Positions 1-9,347 of a stretch of DNA of 64,000 bases are shown piece by piece (positions within the stretch are counted from its first letter, which is position 1; the number at the start of each line of letters is the position of its first letter). Both the position numbers and the translations under genes were made by a program. The notes under the pieces were generated by a model. It was given only the letters and a program-made list of their open reading frames with translations. It did not search any database and was not told the origin of the DNA. Where the stretch lies: positions 107,709 to 171,708 of the forward strand of contig CAYWKS010000003.1 of assembly GCA_964458935.1 (NCBI GenBank). Direction: 5' to 3'. The DNA is from CAYWKS01 sp964458935. Lineage in GTDB: Bacteria > Planctomycetota > Phycisphaerae > Phycisphaerales > Zrk34.

Positions 1-2339
1 TCGACGTGGTGGACATGGTCGACGACCCGCGGGGGCTGTTCATCGTGACCGAGTACGTGGACGGCTCATCGCTGGACCACGTGCTGGGGAAGCTGGACGG
101 GCCGATGGACCCCAAGCAGGCGCTGGGGATCATGCAGCAGGTGGCGTTGGGGCTGAGCGCGATCCACGAGGCGGGTGTGCTGCACCGCGACCTCAAGCCG
201 TCGAACATCCTGCTGCCGCGCGAGGGCGGTGTGAAGATCTGCGACTTCGGGCTCGCCGCGCTCCAGGTCGAACAGGACGCGTTGACCGTCGGCACGGCGC
301 GGTACATGGCGCCGGAGCTGTTCACCGGCGAGCAGGCCGACGCCCGGGCCGACCTGTACTCGCTGGGGATGATCTCGTACGAGATGTTCGCGGGGCGGCC
401 GGCGTACGAGCAGACGTTCAAGACGGTGATGCGTGACCAGCGGAACCAGGCGCTGCGGTGGATGAAGTGGCACACCAACGCGCGGCTGACCGCGCCGCCG
501 CTGACGAAGCTCAACGAGAGCCTGCCGCCGGACCTGAGCGGCATCGTCGAGCGGCTGATGGCGAAGAACGCGTCTCAGCGGATCGCCTCGGCGCAGCAGT
601 TGCTGGAGGTGATCAAGCGGACGTTCGCCGGGGGCCAGCGGGCCGCGCCGTCGGCGGCGGCGCCGCCGTTGGCCGAGCCGGCCGCGCAGGCGACCGCCGA
701 CCCGACCGCCCCGCTGCCCAAGCGAAGCCGCCTGCCGCTGATCCTCGGCGGGGTCCTGCTGGCGCAGGCGATCCTCATCGGCGGGGTGTGGGGCTACTTC
801 GAGTGGCGCGCCTCGGAGCAACAGCAGCAGGTCCGCAGCGAAGCGGTCGACAAGTACGAACGGGCGCGACAGCTTTACAGCGAGCAGCAGGACTACCGCC
901 AGGCCGCCCAACTGTTCAACGAACTGGCGTCGGCGTGGCCCGACGACCCGGCTTTGGGCGCGCCCGCCAAGGCGCGGGCGATGATCTGCGAGGCGCGGCT
1001 GCTCATGGCCGAGGGCGAGCGGGTCACCGCCGGGTACCGGTTCAGCGAGGCCGAACAGCTCTACAGCGACGCGCTGGCCAAGCTGAGCGGCGCGCTCGAC
1101 ACCGCCGGCAACCTGCACGATCACGTCGCGGAGATCCGCAACGAGGTCGAGTTCCGGCGGGCCTTTGTGGACGTGGCGGCCAAAGTGGTGGAGCTGATCG
1201 ACAGCGGCCAGTACAGCCAGGCCCGCAATCGGATCGGCGTCTTCCGCCAGAAGGCCCAGCCCGTCGACATGGAGGAGCAGATCCTCGACCGGCTGGCGGC
1301 GCGGATCGAGGACCAGTCCACGCAAGCGCAGATCGACCGGATCCTCGCCGAGGCCGATCGCTTCGCCGGGCAGGGTCGACTCAACGAGGCGTTGGGGAAA
1401 GTGCGCGAAGGCTTGCAGCAGTACAGCAGCAGCGCCCGGCTGACCGAGCGCGAGGCGGAGCTGACCGGCCGGATCAACTACGACGACCTGCTCGGCCGGG
1501 CGCAGGCGGCCGAAGACCGGGGCGACTACGCCGCGGCGATTAACCTTTACCGGCAGGCGAACGACCTCAAGCCGTCCGACGATCTGCGGGACCGCGTGAG
1601 CGAGTTGCGGCGTCGGCGAGCGTACCAGAGCGGCCGCGATGCCGAACTGGGCGGCGACTTCGTGACCGCCGAGGAGCAGTACCTCGACGCCCTGCCGCTG
1701 CCCGAGGCGAAGCAGTCGCTGCAGCGGCTGGGCAAGGTGGTCACCAAGAAGGCGCTGGTCGAGGCGGCGGACGCGGCCGCGGCCGCCGGCGACGACGCCC
1801 GCGCCCGCCAGCTCTACCAGCAGGTCCTCGACGAGATGGGCCCCGACGCCGCCGTCCAGCGCAAGCTCAACGACGTGACCGTGCGGATGGAGACCGAGCA
1901 GGCCCGCGCGGCGCTGGACGCCGGCGACCTCGACGCCGCCCGCAAGCACCTCGACAACGCCCTGGCGATCGACCCGGCCCACCCCGAGGCCAACCGGCTC
2001 GCCGAAGACCTGCGGGTCTACCAGGAGTACCGCGACCAGCTCAAGGTCGGCGACGCGGCCCGCGGCAAGTCGGACTTCGGCCAGGCGATCGAGGCGTACC
2101 TGCAGGCCCGCCAGACCCTCCGCGGCACCGGGATCGACACCACGGAGATCGAGAAGCGGCTCGAGGACGCCGAGTACGACAGTTGGATCGCCAAGGCCCG
2201 GGCCGCCATCGAGGCCCGCCAGTGGAAGCTCGCCCGCGCCCACCTCAAGTCCGCCGAGAACGTCCGTCGCCAGGCCACCGAGTTGATCCAGCGCCTGCGA
2301 GAGGAGATCAACCAGAATGATCCGGAAAGCGACAGCTAA
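1..2339 (+). CDS. Membrane Ser/Thr protein kinase with TPR-like C-terminal domain (5' partial)
   Basis: The reading frame is open to the left edge, so the N-lobe of the kinase is missing. What remains shows the catalytic loop HRDLKPSN (visible residues 60-67), the DFG motif (80-82) and the APE motif (102-104), which define an active Hanks-type Ser/Thr kinase. A Pro/Ala linker leads to one membrane helix at about 243-266. The remaining ~500 residues are helical repeats of TPR-like pattern, predicted outside the membrane. The gene overlaps the next (TadG-like) gene by 23 bp, so it belongs to the Tad operon. Two downstream products of the same operon carry FHA domains, which bind phosphothreonine; a kinase-FHA regulatory link is therefore inferred. 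Kinase assignment is secure, substrate unknown. Confidence 0.9.
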   Translation, partial: DVVDMVDDPRGLFIVTEYVDGSSLDHVLGKLDGPMDPKQALGIMQQVALGLSAIHEAGVLHRDLKPSNILLPREGGVKICDFGLAALQVEQDALTVGTARYMAPELFTGEQADARADLYSLGMISYEMFAGRPAYEQTFKTVMRDQRNQALRWMKWHTNARLTAPPLTKLNESLPPDLSGIVERLMAKNASQRIASAQQLLEVIKRTFAGGQRAAPSAAAPPLAEPAAQATADPTAPLPKRSRLPLILGGVLLAQAILIGGVWGYFEWRASEQQQQVRSEAVDKYERARQLYSEQQDYRQAAQLFNELASAWPDDPALGAPAKARAMICEARLLMAEGERVTAGYRFSEAEQLYSDALAKLSGALDTAGNLHDHVAEIRNEVEFRRAFVDVAAKVVELIDSGQYSQARNRIGVFRQKAQPVDMEEQILDRLAARIEDQSTQAQIDRILAEADRFAGQGRLNEALGKVREGLQQYSSSARLTEREAELTGRINYDDLLGRAQAAEDRGDYAAAINLYRQANDLKPSDDLRDRVSELRRRRAYQSGRDAELGGDFVTAEEQYLDALPLPEAKQSLQRLGKVVTKKALVEAADAAAAAGDDARARQLYQQVLDEMGPDAAVQRKLNDVTVRMETEQARAALDAGDLDAARKHLDNALAIDPAHPEANRLAEDLRVYQEYRDQLKVGDAARGKSDFGQAIEAYLQARQTLRGTGIDTTEIEKRLEDAEYDSWIAKARAAIEARQWKLARAHLKSAENVRRQATELIQRLREEINQNDPESDS

Positions 2340-4338
2340 CGATCCGCTGCACCGGCGTGCGGGGCGGCGTCGGGGCGTGGTCATCATCATCGCGCTGCTG
2401 GGCGTGATCCTGCTGACCGGCGTGGTCATGTTCGTGCTCAACGTCACCGACCAGGTCAACCGCCGGGTCGAGACCCAGAACGCCGCCGACTCGACCGTCA
2501 CCGCCGGGGCGACGTGGGTCGCGCGGACCTTCAACGCCGTGGCCCGCAACAACATCACCATCAGCCGCTACATCGCGCTGGTCAACGTGCTCGACGCCCT
2601 GCCGCAGGCGGTCCGCTTCACCCGCATCGAGCAGGTCGCGATCCGCGACGCGCTGGAGGCACAGCTCGAACGCGGCGTGAGCAACGAAGGCCCGGCCGTC
2701 CTGACCGACGAGGTCCAGCGCATGCTCGAGGACTTCCTCGACGAGCTGAACGAAGAGCTGGACCAGATCATCCCCGTCGACGACCTGCTCGAGGGGTTCG
2801 ACATGGAGGCGATCACGCACTACGGCGGGGGCGACGGCCGGCTGTGGCAGGCCATGACCGCGATGGACGAGGTCAGCCAGGCGTACATGGAGTCGATGCC
2901 CGGGATGGCGCAGCAACTGGCGCGCACGGTCGGCCACCGCTCCGGCGGCGAGCGGTACCGCGGCGAGGTCTTCGTGGTCCCGGCCGAGCCGACCGTCCCG
3001 TGGCGGCGCGGCACGTTCGCCGACTTCCGCCACCCGGTCCGGTACGGCACGCTGCCCGACCACGTGGACGACCCCCAGACCAACCGCGGGCCCTACGACA
3101 CGCTGTTCGGGTGGCATGGGATCCAGTGGCGGTGGGTCGGCGGGTACTGGTCGCCGGGGTCGGCGGACACCGCCTCGGGGGGGACGGGCAACGTGGGCCT
3201 GGGCCTGGGCGCGGGCACGGGCAGCGGGGGCAGTTGGGTCGGCGCCTCCCGCGAGGTCTCGGGGTATTACACCTGGGGCACGCAAGGCCACCTGCTGCGG
3301 CGCGTCGACAGCTTCGTCGACAGCCACCTCCGCAACACCCGGCTCGATCAGTGGGTCAGCGGGCTGGCCAACACCAAGCGCGATTACCTGTGGCCCGGCG
3401 ACTCGGACCCGAACACCGACGACGAGATCGACCCGATCATCACCGAACTGGACACGTTCATCGAGCCCGACTGGGTCATCGGGTTCGACGAGGCGACGGC
3501 GATCGGGGACGCCGACCCCGACCGGATCGAGGAGACGGCGTTCATCGCCGTGGAGATCAAGAGCCGCTACCCGATCAGCCACCCGGCGTTCATGAGCGAA
3601 GGCTCGTGGTCGGCGGTCGAGGACACGCAGCGGAGCCGGCCGCTTCGGCAGCCCCGGGTCATCCGCCGGTCCGGTTGGGTCGACCCCCGCCGGTGGAACC
3701 CGGCGAACGACCCCAACTCCAACGTCGTCAAGGTCATCGACCACGGCTGGCGCGACCTTTGGAACGGCGCCGACCAGCCGTCCTACACGGTGTGGTTCGA
3801 CAACGACATCGGGATCGACCGCGTGGTCGACGCCAACGGCAACCGCGTGCCCCAGCCGGTCTACCGGATCGACCACTTCTACTTCGTGGGGGTGAACGTC
3901 GGCGAGGTGGAGCAAGTGACCAACCCGTACGAGGGCTTCGACGCCGGGGCCGACGACGCGCCCGCGCCGATCGACTTCGACCACACGCAGGTGCTCGACA
4001 CGCCCGAGGCGCGGTGGCGGTACCTGACGTTCCTGGGCGCGGCGCGGCGGTCCGAGCAGCCGCAGGCCATGGAGCAGCAATTCAAGGCGAACAGCCCCTT
4101 CGGGTCGCAGCTCGGGCTCGCCCAGGCCAAGGTCTTCAACAACCATTCGTGGGACCTGTGGACGCCGATGTGGCACGCGCAGCTCGTGCCGCTCGCCGCG
4201 GACTACGGGCGTTGGGTGGAGCACCTGGACGAGGCGTCGTCGGCGGACGTGGAGGGCGTGGACCCCGACGACTTCGCCAACCTGCGTGAGTTCGTGGAGC
4301 ACAGCACGGTCCTGGGCGAGTTGACGCTGCAACACTGA
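2317..4338 (+). CDS. TadG-like Tad/Flp pilus-assembly protein
   Basis: This 673-residue protein starts with a basic stretch followed by one hydrophobic helix (about residues 20-42), then a segment rich in N, T and A running into NAADSTVTAGA. That arrangement is typical of the N-terminal anchor of TadG/TadE-like pilus-assembly proteins. The long C-terminal part is hydrophilic, rich in Trp, Asp and Tyr, and presumably lies outside the cytoplasmic membrane; I recognise no further domain in it. The start ATG lies inside the end of the kinase gene, indicating translational coupling. TadE follows 11 bp downstream. The family call is from the N-terminus and the operon; the large C-terminal region may be lineage-specific. 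Confidence 0.75.
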   Translation: MIRKATANDPLHRRAGRRRGVVIIIALLGVILLTGVVMFVLNVTDQVNRRVETQNAADSTVTAGATWVARTFNAVARNNITISRYIALVNVLDALPQAVRFTRIEQVAIRDALEAQLERGVSNEGPAVLTDEVQRMLEDFLDELNEELDQIIPVDDLLEGFDMEAITHYGGGDGRLWQAMTAMDEVSQAYMESMPGMAQQLARTVGHRSGGERYRGEVFVVPAEPTVPWRRGTFADFRHPVRYGTLPDHVDDPQTNRGPYDTLFGWHGIQWRWVGGYWSPGSADTASGGTGNVGLGLGAGTGSGGSWVGASREVSGYYTWGTQGHLLRRVDSFVDSHLRNTRLDQWVSGLANTKRDYLWPGDSDPNTDDEIDPIITELDTFIEPDWVIGFDEATAIGDADPDRIEETAFIAVEIKSRYPISHPAFMSEGSWSAVEDTQRSRPLRQPRVIRRSGWVDPRRWNPANDPNSNVVKVIDHGWRDLWNGADQPSYTVWFDNDIGIDRVVDANGNRVPQPVYRIDHFYFVGVNVGEVEQVTNPYEGFDAGADDAPAPIDFDHTQVLDTPEARWRYLTFLGAARRSEQPQAMEQQFKANSPFGSQLGLAQAKVFNNHSWDLWTPMWHAQLVPLAADYGRWVEHLDEASSADVEGVDPDDFANLREFVEHSTVLGELTLQH

Positions 4339-4349
4339 AAGGCACACCG

Positions 4350-5198
4350 ATGAACCGCCGCCACGCCATCGCGATCGCCGCCGGGCCCGGCCGCCTCGCT
4401 TCGCCGCACCGCCGGCGGGGCGCGGTGATGATGGAGAGCGTGCTGATCCTGCCGCTGCTGCTGCTGATCCTGTCGCTGATCTTCTACATCGGGTTCCTGT
4501 CGGTGCGGGTCCAGCGGGACACGGTGCTGCCCCGGTACGAGGTGTGGCGGGAGGTGTACCACGCGTCGGGCCCGGGTTCAGACCGGCTCTCGCGGAACCT
4601 CGCGCTGAACAACGCCTTCTTCGAGGGCGAGGCCGACTCGCTGCTCATGCTCGACGAGTACTACGAGGCGGGGTACGAGCGGCACGGCCGGATGATGCCC
4701 GACGTGTACGACGAGCACCTGTTCGCCGCGGCGGGCGACATCTCCGCCGAGGCGCAGGAACTGGCGGAGACGCAGGTGTACTGGCCCGATTACCCCGACC
4801 TGCACCACACCCGCTGGGGCAATGCCTACGAAGACGGCTACCGCGTCCGTTACACCATGGACATCCCGCTCTGGGAGCAGCTCGACGGGCCGATCGTCCG
4901 CCGGCACATGCGGATCACGCACGAGTGGCTGCACTCCAACAGCACGACGGCGGGCCCGGACACGTGGCGCGGCGGGTCGACCGGGGATCACCATCTCCGC
5001 GCCGCCCGCGACATCTACCTCGAAGACCTCGACCTGCCCCTCGACGACATGGACGGCGATCAGATCGAGGAATACAACAACGACTTCTCCAACGACCCGA
5101 CGCAGGTGCCCGACGGTTCGGTGCTCGCGGGCATGATCCGCCGCCTGTACCTCGATGAAGCCGGCTACAGCGGTCCGATCGTGTACGACGAGCGGTAA
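4350..5198 (+). CDS. tadE: TadE-like pseudopilin
   Basis: A 282-residue protein with the TadE signature near the N-terminus: a basic leader, then GAVMMESVLILP, where the Glu a few residues into the hydrophobic helix corresponds to the conserved Glu5 of type IV-like prepilins. The helix covers about residues 25-52. TadE proteins are minor pseudopilins processed by a prepilin peptidase and help assemble Flp-type pili or secretion pseudopili. The soluble part is longer than in typical TadE (usually under 200 residues) and has no recognised domain. It overlaps the next gene by one base (TAATG). Confidence 0.8.
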   Translation: MNRRHAIAIAAGPGRLASPHRRRGAVMMESVLILPLLLLILSLIFYIGFLSVRVQRDTVLPRYEVWREVYHASGPGSDRLSRNLALNNAFFEGEADSLLMLDEYYEAGYERHGRMMPDVYDEHLFAAAGDISAEAQELAETQVYWPDYPDLHHTRWGNAYEDGYRVRYTMDIPLWEQLDGPIVRRHMRITHEWLHSNSTTAGPDTWRGGSTGDHHLRAARDIYLEDLDLPLDDMDGDQIEEYNNDFSNDPTQVPDGSVLAGMIRRLYLDEAGYSGPIVYDER

Positions 5199-5791
5199 TG
5201 ACCGGGCGCACCCGACGACTGCAACGGGCGGCGACGCTGCTGCTGGCCGCGGTGGCGCTGGCGATGCTGGTGATGCTGATCCGCCAGGTGCGTCGCCACG
5301 CCGCGCCGGGTGAACCGCCGACGGGCCCGGCGCGTACAATCCCCCAGACGCTGATCGCCGAGGACGAGGGCGGCCCGCTGGGCCTGCCGGACGTGGCTGC
5401 CCCCAGCGCCATCGCCGGGGCCGAGCCGCTGTCGTCGGAGCCGGCCGGACTCGCCCCGCCGCCGTCGGGCGAGCGGCTGATCGGCTACCAGCGCCGCGTC
5501 GACGGCCGCGCCGAGCAGGTGGCGGTGTGGCGCGTGGATTCGCCGGTGGCGGCGGTCGCGGAACACTACGCGCGAGAAGCGGGGGCGCGCGGCTACGAGC
5601 CGCTACGCGACGTGCGCGGCGGCGATGAGTCGATCCGTCACCGCCTGTATGTCTCGGGCGACCGGTTGCTCGGCGTGCGGGTGCATCGGGCGGGCGATAC
5701 GACTCGCGTCGTCATCCAGTTGCGGTACACTAGGGGCGACGCGGTCGACGGTCGCGCGTCCCATCCACCAGGGAGGCCACGTTCCCCATGA
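5198..5791 (+). CDS. Unknown bitopic membrane protein of the Tad operon
   Basis: A 197-residue protein with a short basic N-terminus, a single membrane helix at about residues 9-28 and a hydrophilic remainder, so it is probably an anchored extracytoplasmic protein. Residues 85-185 contain a compact alpha/beta-like segment in which the phrases AVAEHYAREAGARGYE and LLGVRVHRAG stand out; I do not recognise the family. Its start overlaps the tadE stop by 1 bp and its stop overlaps the cpaB start by 4 bp (ATGA), so it is translated as part of the Tad operon. A structural or chaperone-like role in pilus assembly is only inferred from position. Confidence 0.7.
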   Translation: MTGRTRRLQRAATLLLAAVALAMLVMLIRQVRRHAAPGEPPTGPARTIPQTLIAEDEGGPLGLPDVAAPSAIAGAEPLSSEPAGLAPPPSGERLIGYQRRVDGRAEQVAVWRVDSPVAAVAEHYAREAGARGYEPLRDVRGGDESIRHRLYVSGDRLLGVRVHRAGDTTRVVIQLRYTRGDAVDGRASHPPGRPRSP

Positions 5792-6588
5792 GCCAGTTTT
5801 CAAGCGGAACCACGACACCCCCACCGGGCGCCGCGCCGAGCCAGAAACCCAACATCCCGCTGATCCTCGTCGCGCTGGGCCTGGGGCTGGTCGCGGTGAT
5901 CGCCAACACCGCGTACATCCACAACATCCGCTCCGAGAAGGAAGCCAACAAGTTCACGATCTACCTGCTGCAACGGTCCTTCGCGCCGGGCGACGAGTTG
6001 GAGCGCGAGGACCTCAAGCCCGTGGAGATGTACGAAGAGGCCCGCCCCCACTACGTCGAGGCGTTGAAGGCGCTGACCAAAGACGAGGTGCAGACGCAGA
6101 TCGGCCAGCGGTTCAAGCGGTACGCCAACCAGAACCAGTTCCTCACCTACGACCTGTTCACCGACCAGCCGGGCATCGGCGACGGCTCGGCGACGCCGCG
6201 CGAGGGCATGGTCTGGCGGGAGCTGCCGGTGGACGACGACACCACCGTTTCGCTGATCGTGCCCAACAGCACGGTCGACATCCAGGCGTACCTCGACCCG
6301 CCGTCGGGCAAGCCCCAGACCTACCTGATCCTGGAGCGGGTGCGGGTGGTCGCGGTGGGCGGTCAGACCAGCGCCTCGCGCAAGAAGCGGAACTTCAGCA
6401 AGGTGACCGTCGAGGTCGAGCCCGTGGAGGCGAACCTGCTTTCGACGATCCTGCGTTACTCCCCGGACGAGGAGTACGAGTTGGTGTTGCGGAACCCCAA
6501 CGACCTGACGCCGCGGCTGCCCGACGCCGCCGACTCGATCAACCCGCGGGTGCTGGAGTTGCTGAACCTGTCGCCGACCGGGTCGTGA
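5788..6588 (+). CDS. cpaB: CpaB/RcpC-like Tad pilus assembly protein
   Basis: A 266-residue inner-membrane-anchored protein. After a Pro-rich N-terminus there is one membrane helix at about residues 28-46 (LILVALGLGLVAVIANTAYI), followed by the SAF-like segment (QRSFAPGDELEREDLKPVE) that marks CpaB/RcpC, which connects the inner-membrane Tad machinery to the outer-membrane secretin. The second half contains a stretch on multi-valued constants (VSLIVPNSTVDIQAYL) and RVRVVAVGG, the usual RcpC-type beta region. A purine-rich AGGGAGG lies about 13 nt before the ATG. No RcpA secretin gene lies next to it, which is unusual for Tad loci. Confidence 0.8.
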   Translation: MSQFSSGTTTPPPGAAPSQKPNIPLILVALGLGLVAVIANTAYIHNIRSEKEANKFTIYLLQRSFAPGDELEREDLKPVEMYEEARPHYVEALKALTKDEVQTQIGQRFKRYANQNQFLTYDLFTDQPGIGDGSATPREGMVWRELPVDDDTTVSLIVPNSTVDIQAYLDPPSGKPQTYLILERVRVVAVGGQTSASRKKRNFSKVTVEVEPVEANLLSTILRYSPDEEYELVLRNPNDLTPRLPDAADSINPRVLELLNLSPTGS

Positions 6589-6620
6589 CGCCGCCCACAC
6601 GGAGCGCCGCCTGAAGCATC

Positions 6621-8477
6621 ATGGAAATCTGGCTCTTCGACCAAGCTGCCAACACGCGCCAGACGCTGGACGTGCGGGACGAGACGATCACGATCGGCCG
6701 CGATCCGGGCTGCCAGATCACGCTGACCGGCCCGTTCGTCGCGCGCAAGCACGCCCGCATCTTCCGCAAGGGCAACCAGATGTTCGTCGAGAACCTCTCG
6801 CGGTCCTCGCTGCGCGTGGCCAACCGCGACGTCGCCCCGGGCCAGCCCGCCCGCATGGACTTCGGCGATGAGCTGCAGGTCGCCCAGTACGCCCTGGCCC
6901 TGATCCGGCCCGACGGCAAGACCACCGCCGGCGACGACCGCCACGAGCTGCAACGCCGGCTCATCGCCTTCGAGCAGGAGGTCCACGCCGAGCTGATCAA
7001 CCGGATGAACCTCCGCGTCACCGGGCACATCAACAAGAACGACCCGACCTACATCCAGCAGATCGTCGTCCACCTCAACGAGATCCTCGACGCCCGCGCC
7101 GCCCAGCTCGACGAGGCGCTCATCCGCCACATGGTCCACATGCACCTGCACCGGCTGGTCACGGCCGAGGTCGTCCGCCAGTGCACCGGCAAGGTCCAGA
7201 CCGAGTACCGCACCGGCGAGCAGCAGACCGACGCGTCGCGCGAGCGGGCGATCAGCGAGCTGGTCCAGGGCACCGTGGACATGATGCCCCTGCTGTTTGA
7301 TTCGACCAGCGTGCAGGACGACCTCGCCGTCGCCGAGGACGCGTTCGACGACCTGTTCGAGCAGCAGATCGGCACGATGTCCGCGGGGTTGCGCAACTAC
7401 ATCGTGCGGCAACTGGTCAGCAAGGACCTGCTGGACATCATGCTCGGGCTCGGCCCGCTGCAGGACCTGATCGAGATGGCCAACGTCTCGGAGATCATGG
7501 TCGTGGGCAAGGACCGGATCTACGTGGAGAAGAACGGCGTCATCCAGGCGACGACCCGGCAGTTCTTCTCCGACGAGGTGCTGATGAGCGTGATCGAGCG
7601 AATCCTCGTGCCGATCGGCCGCCGCGTGGACCAGTCCAACCCGCTGGTCGATGCGCGGCTGCCCGACGGGTCACGCGTGAACATCATCATCCCACCGCTC
7701 AGCCTCGCCGGGCCCTGCGTGACGATCCGCAAGTTCGCGTGGATCCCGTTCACCGTCGACGACCTGATCGAGCGGGGCACGCTCAGCTCGCAGTGCGCCG
7801 AGTTCCTCCAGGGCTGCGTCGAGGGCCGCAAGAACATCATGGTCTCCGGCGGCACCGGGTCGGGCAAGACCACGCTGCTGAACACGCTGTCGGCATACGT
7901 CCGGCCGACCGAGCGGATCGTGACGATCGAGGAGTCGGCGGAGTTGAAGCTGCCGCAGCCTCACGTGGTCGCGCTGGAGGGCCGGCCCGCCAACGTCGAA
8001 GGCCGCGGCGCCTACACCATCCGCGAGCTCGTCCGCAACGCGCTGCGGATGAGGCCCGACCGCATCATCGTCGGCGAGGTCCGCGGCGCCGAGGCCCTCG
8101 ACATGCTCCAGGCCATGAACACCGGCCACGACGGGTCGCTGAGCACCATCCACGCCAACACCCCGCTGGACATGGTCGCCCGCCTCGAGACCCTCGTGCT
8201 CATGGCCGTCGACATGCCCGTCCGCGCCATCCGCGAGCAGATCGTCGGCGCCCTTGACGTGATCGTCCAGCTCCAGCGGTTCGCCAGCGGCCAGCGCCGC
8301 GTCACCCACATCTCCGAGGTCCTCGAGATCGACCAGGAGACCCACGCGATCCGGCTCGAAGACGTGTTCGTCCTCCGCGACGCCGACCAGCCCCGCCTCC
8401 GCCACACCGGCTACATCCCGACCTTCGCCCAGGATATGATCAAGAAGGACCTGATCGACGTGAAGATGTTCCTCTAG
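6621..8477 (+). CDS. cpaF: FHA domain fused to CpaF/TadA-type secretion ATPase
   Basis: This 618-residue protein powers Tad pilus assembly by ATP hydrolysis at the inner membrane. Residues 1-95 form an FHA domain ([13 protein letters not shown], then RKHARI), a phosphothreonine-binding fold. The C-terminal ATPase has Walker [10 protein letters not shown] at about 409-417, an Asp-box/Walker B region [12 protein letters not shown] at about 477-488 and the CpaF-type [12 protein letters not shown] at about 507-518. Usual CpaF proteins are 400-500 residues and lack FHA, so the N-terminal fusion is the odd feature. With the upstream kinase and a second FHA protein downstream it suggests phospho-control of pilus assembly. 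tadB follows 10 bp later. Confidence 0.9.
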   Translation: MEIWLFDQAANTRQTLDVRDETITIGRDPGCQITLTGPFVARKHARIFRKGNQMFVENLSRSSLRVANRDVAPGQPARMDFGDELQVAQYALALIRPDGKTTAGDDRHELQRRLIAFEQEVHAELINRMNLRVTGHINKNDPTYIQQIVVHLNEILDARAAQLDEALIRHMVHMHLHRLVTAEVVRQCTGKVQTEYRTGEQQTDASRERAISELVQGTVDMMPLLFDSTSVQDDLAVAEDAFDDLFEQQIGTMSAGLRNYIVRQLVSKDLLDIMLGLGPLQDLIEMANVSEIMVVGKDRIYVEKNGVIQATTRQFFSDEVLMSVIERILVPIGRRVDQSNPLVDARLPDGSRVNIIIPPLSLAGPCVTIRKFAWIPFTVDDLIERGTLSSQCAEFLQGCVEGRKNIMVSGGTGSGKTTLLNTLSAYVRPTERIVTIEESAELKLPQPHVVALEGRPANVEGRGAYTIRELVRNALRMRPDRIIVGEVRGAEALDMLQAMNTGHDGSLSTIHANTPLDMVARLETLVLMAVDMPVRAIREQIVGALDVIVQLQRFASGQRRVTHISEVLEIDQETHAIRLEDVFVLRDADQPRLRHTGYIPTFAQDMIKKDLIDVKMFL

Positions 8478-8487
8478 GCGACCGCCC

Positions 8488-9345
8488 ATGCCCACGCAAG
8501 ACCTCCTCCAACTCCTGCTGGTCGCGCTGACCACGTTCGCCGCGGCCTTCGTGGCGGTGCGGTACGGCGGGCCGCAGGCGCTGATCCTGCTCCGCCGGCA
8601 GGAGCGCCGCCTCGACCGCGTGCTCAACCAGCAACTGCTGATGAACGTGCAGCCGCGGCTGGCGATGGCGGCGATCGGGTTGGGCGTGCTCGTGGTCGGG
8701 CTGTTCTGCGCGGCGGTGGGCGGGAGCTGGTTCTGGTTCGTCATCGGCGCCGGCGTCGCGCTGTTCGTGCCCACGCTCGTGATCAACCACCTCGAACAGA
8801 AGCGCCGACGCCGACTCGAGGAGCAACTGGTCGACGCCGTCGTTTCGCTCGCCGCCGGCGCCCGCGCCGGGCTCAACCTCGTCCAGTCGATGCAACTGAT
8901 GGTCCGCAACTCGACCGGCCCGCTCAAGCAGGAGTTCGAGCACCTGCTCCGCGAGTACGACCTGGGCATCGACCTGCACCAGGCCATGCACAACGCCGCC
9001 GAACGCATCGGGTCCAGCCACTACCGGCTGCTGTTCACCGCGATCCAGGCCCACCGTGAGCGGGGCGGCAACATCGCCGAGTCGCTCGACCGCATCGCCG
9101 ACGCCATCCGCGAGATCCAGCGGCTCGAAGGCAAGCTCCAGACCCTCACCGCCCAGGGGCGAAGCCAGGCCTCCATGATGGCCGGCATGGCCCTGGTCGT
9201 GCTCGGCATCGGTTACCTGATCGCCCCCAACGAGACCGCCAAGGTCATCGCGGACGAGGTCGGCCGGGTCATCCTCCTCGCCGCCGCCGTCCTCATCGCC
9301 GCCGGGTTCCTGTGGATCCGCAAGATCATGAGCGTGGACATCTGA
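8488..9345 (+). CDS. tadB: TadB-like inner-membrane platform protein
   Basis: A 285-residue type II secretion F-like protein. It has membrane segments at about residues 5-25, 55-90 and two near the C-terminus (about 228-280), flanking a cytoplasmic four-helix region with the T2SSF pattern ARAGLNLVQSMQLM and HRERGGNIAESLDRIA. TadB and TadC form the platform that couples the CpaF ATPase to pilin assembly. It begins 10 bp after cpaF and is followed after 2 bp by tadC, so all three are one translation unit. Confidence 0.88.
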   Translation: MPTQDLLQLLLVALTTFAAAFVAVRYGGPQALILLRRQERRLDRVLNQQLLMNVQPRLAMAAIGLGVLVVGLFCAAVGGSWFWFVIGAGVALFVPTLVINHLEQKRRRRLEEQLVDAVVSLAAGARAGLNLVQSMQLMVRNSTGPLKQEFEHLLREYDLGIDLHQAMHNAAERIGSSHYRLLFTAIQAHRERGGNIAESLDRIADAIREIQRLEGKLQTLTAQGRSQASMMAGMALVVLGIGYLIAPNETAKVIADEVGRVILLAAAVLIAAGFLWIRKIMSVDI

Positions 9346-9347
9346 CC

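Noticed and set aside
66..4347. Long minus-strand open frames opposite the kinase and TadG genes (831 and 679 codons)
   Set aside because: They are shadows caused by high GC at third positions of the real genes; their translations are low-complexity and rich in Arg, Leu, Val and Gly with no domain.
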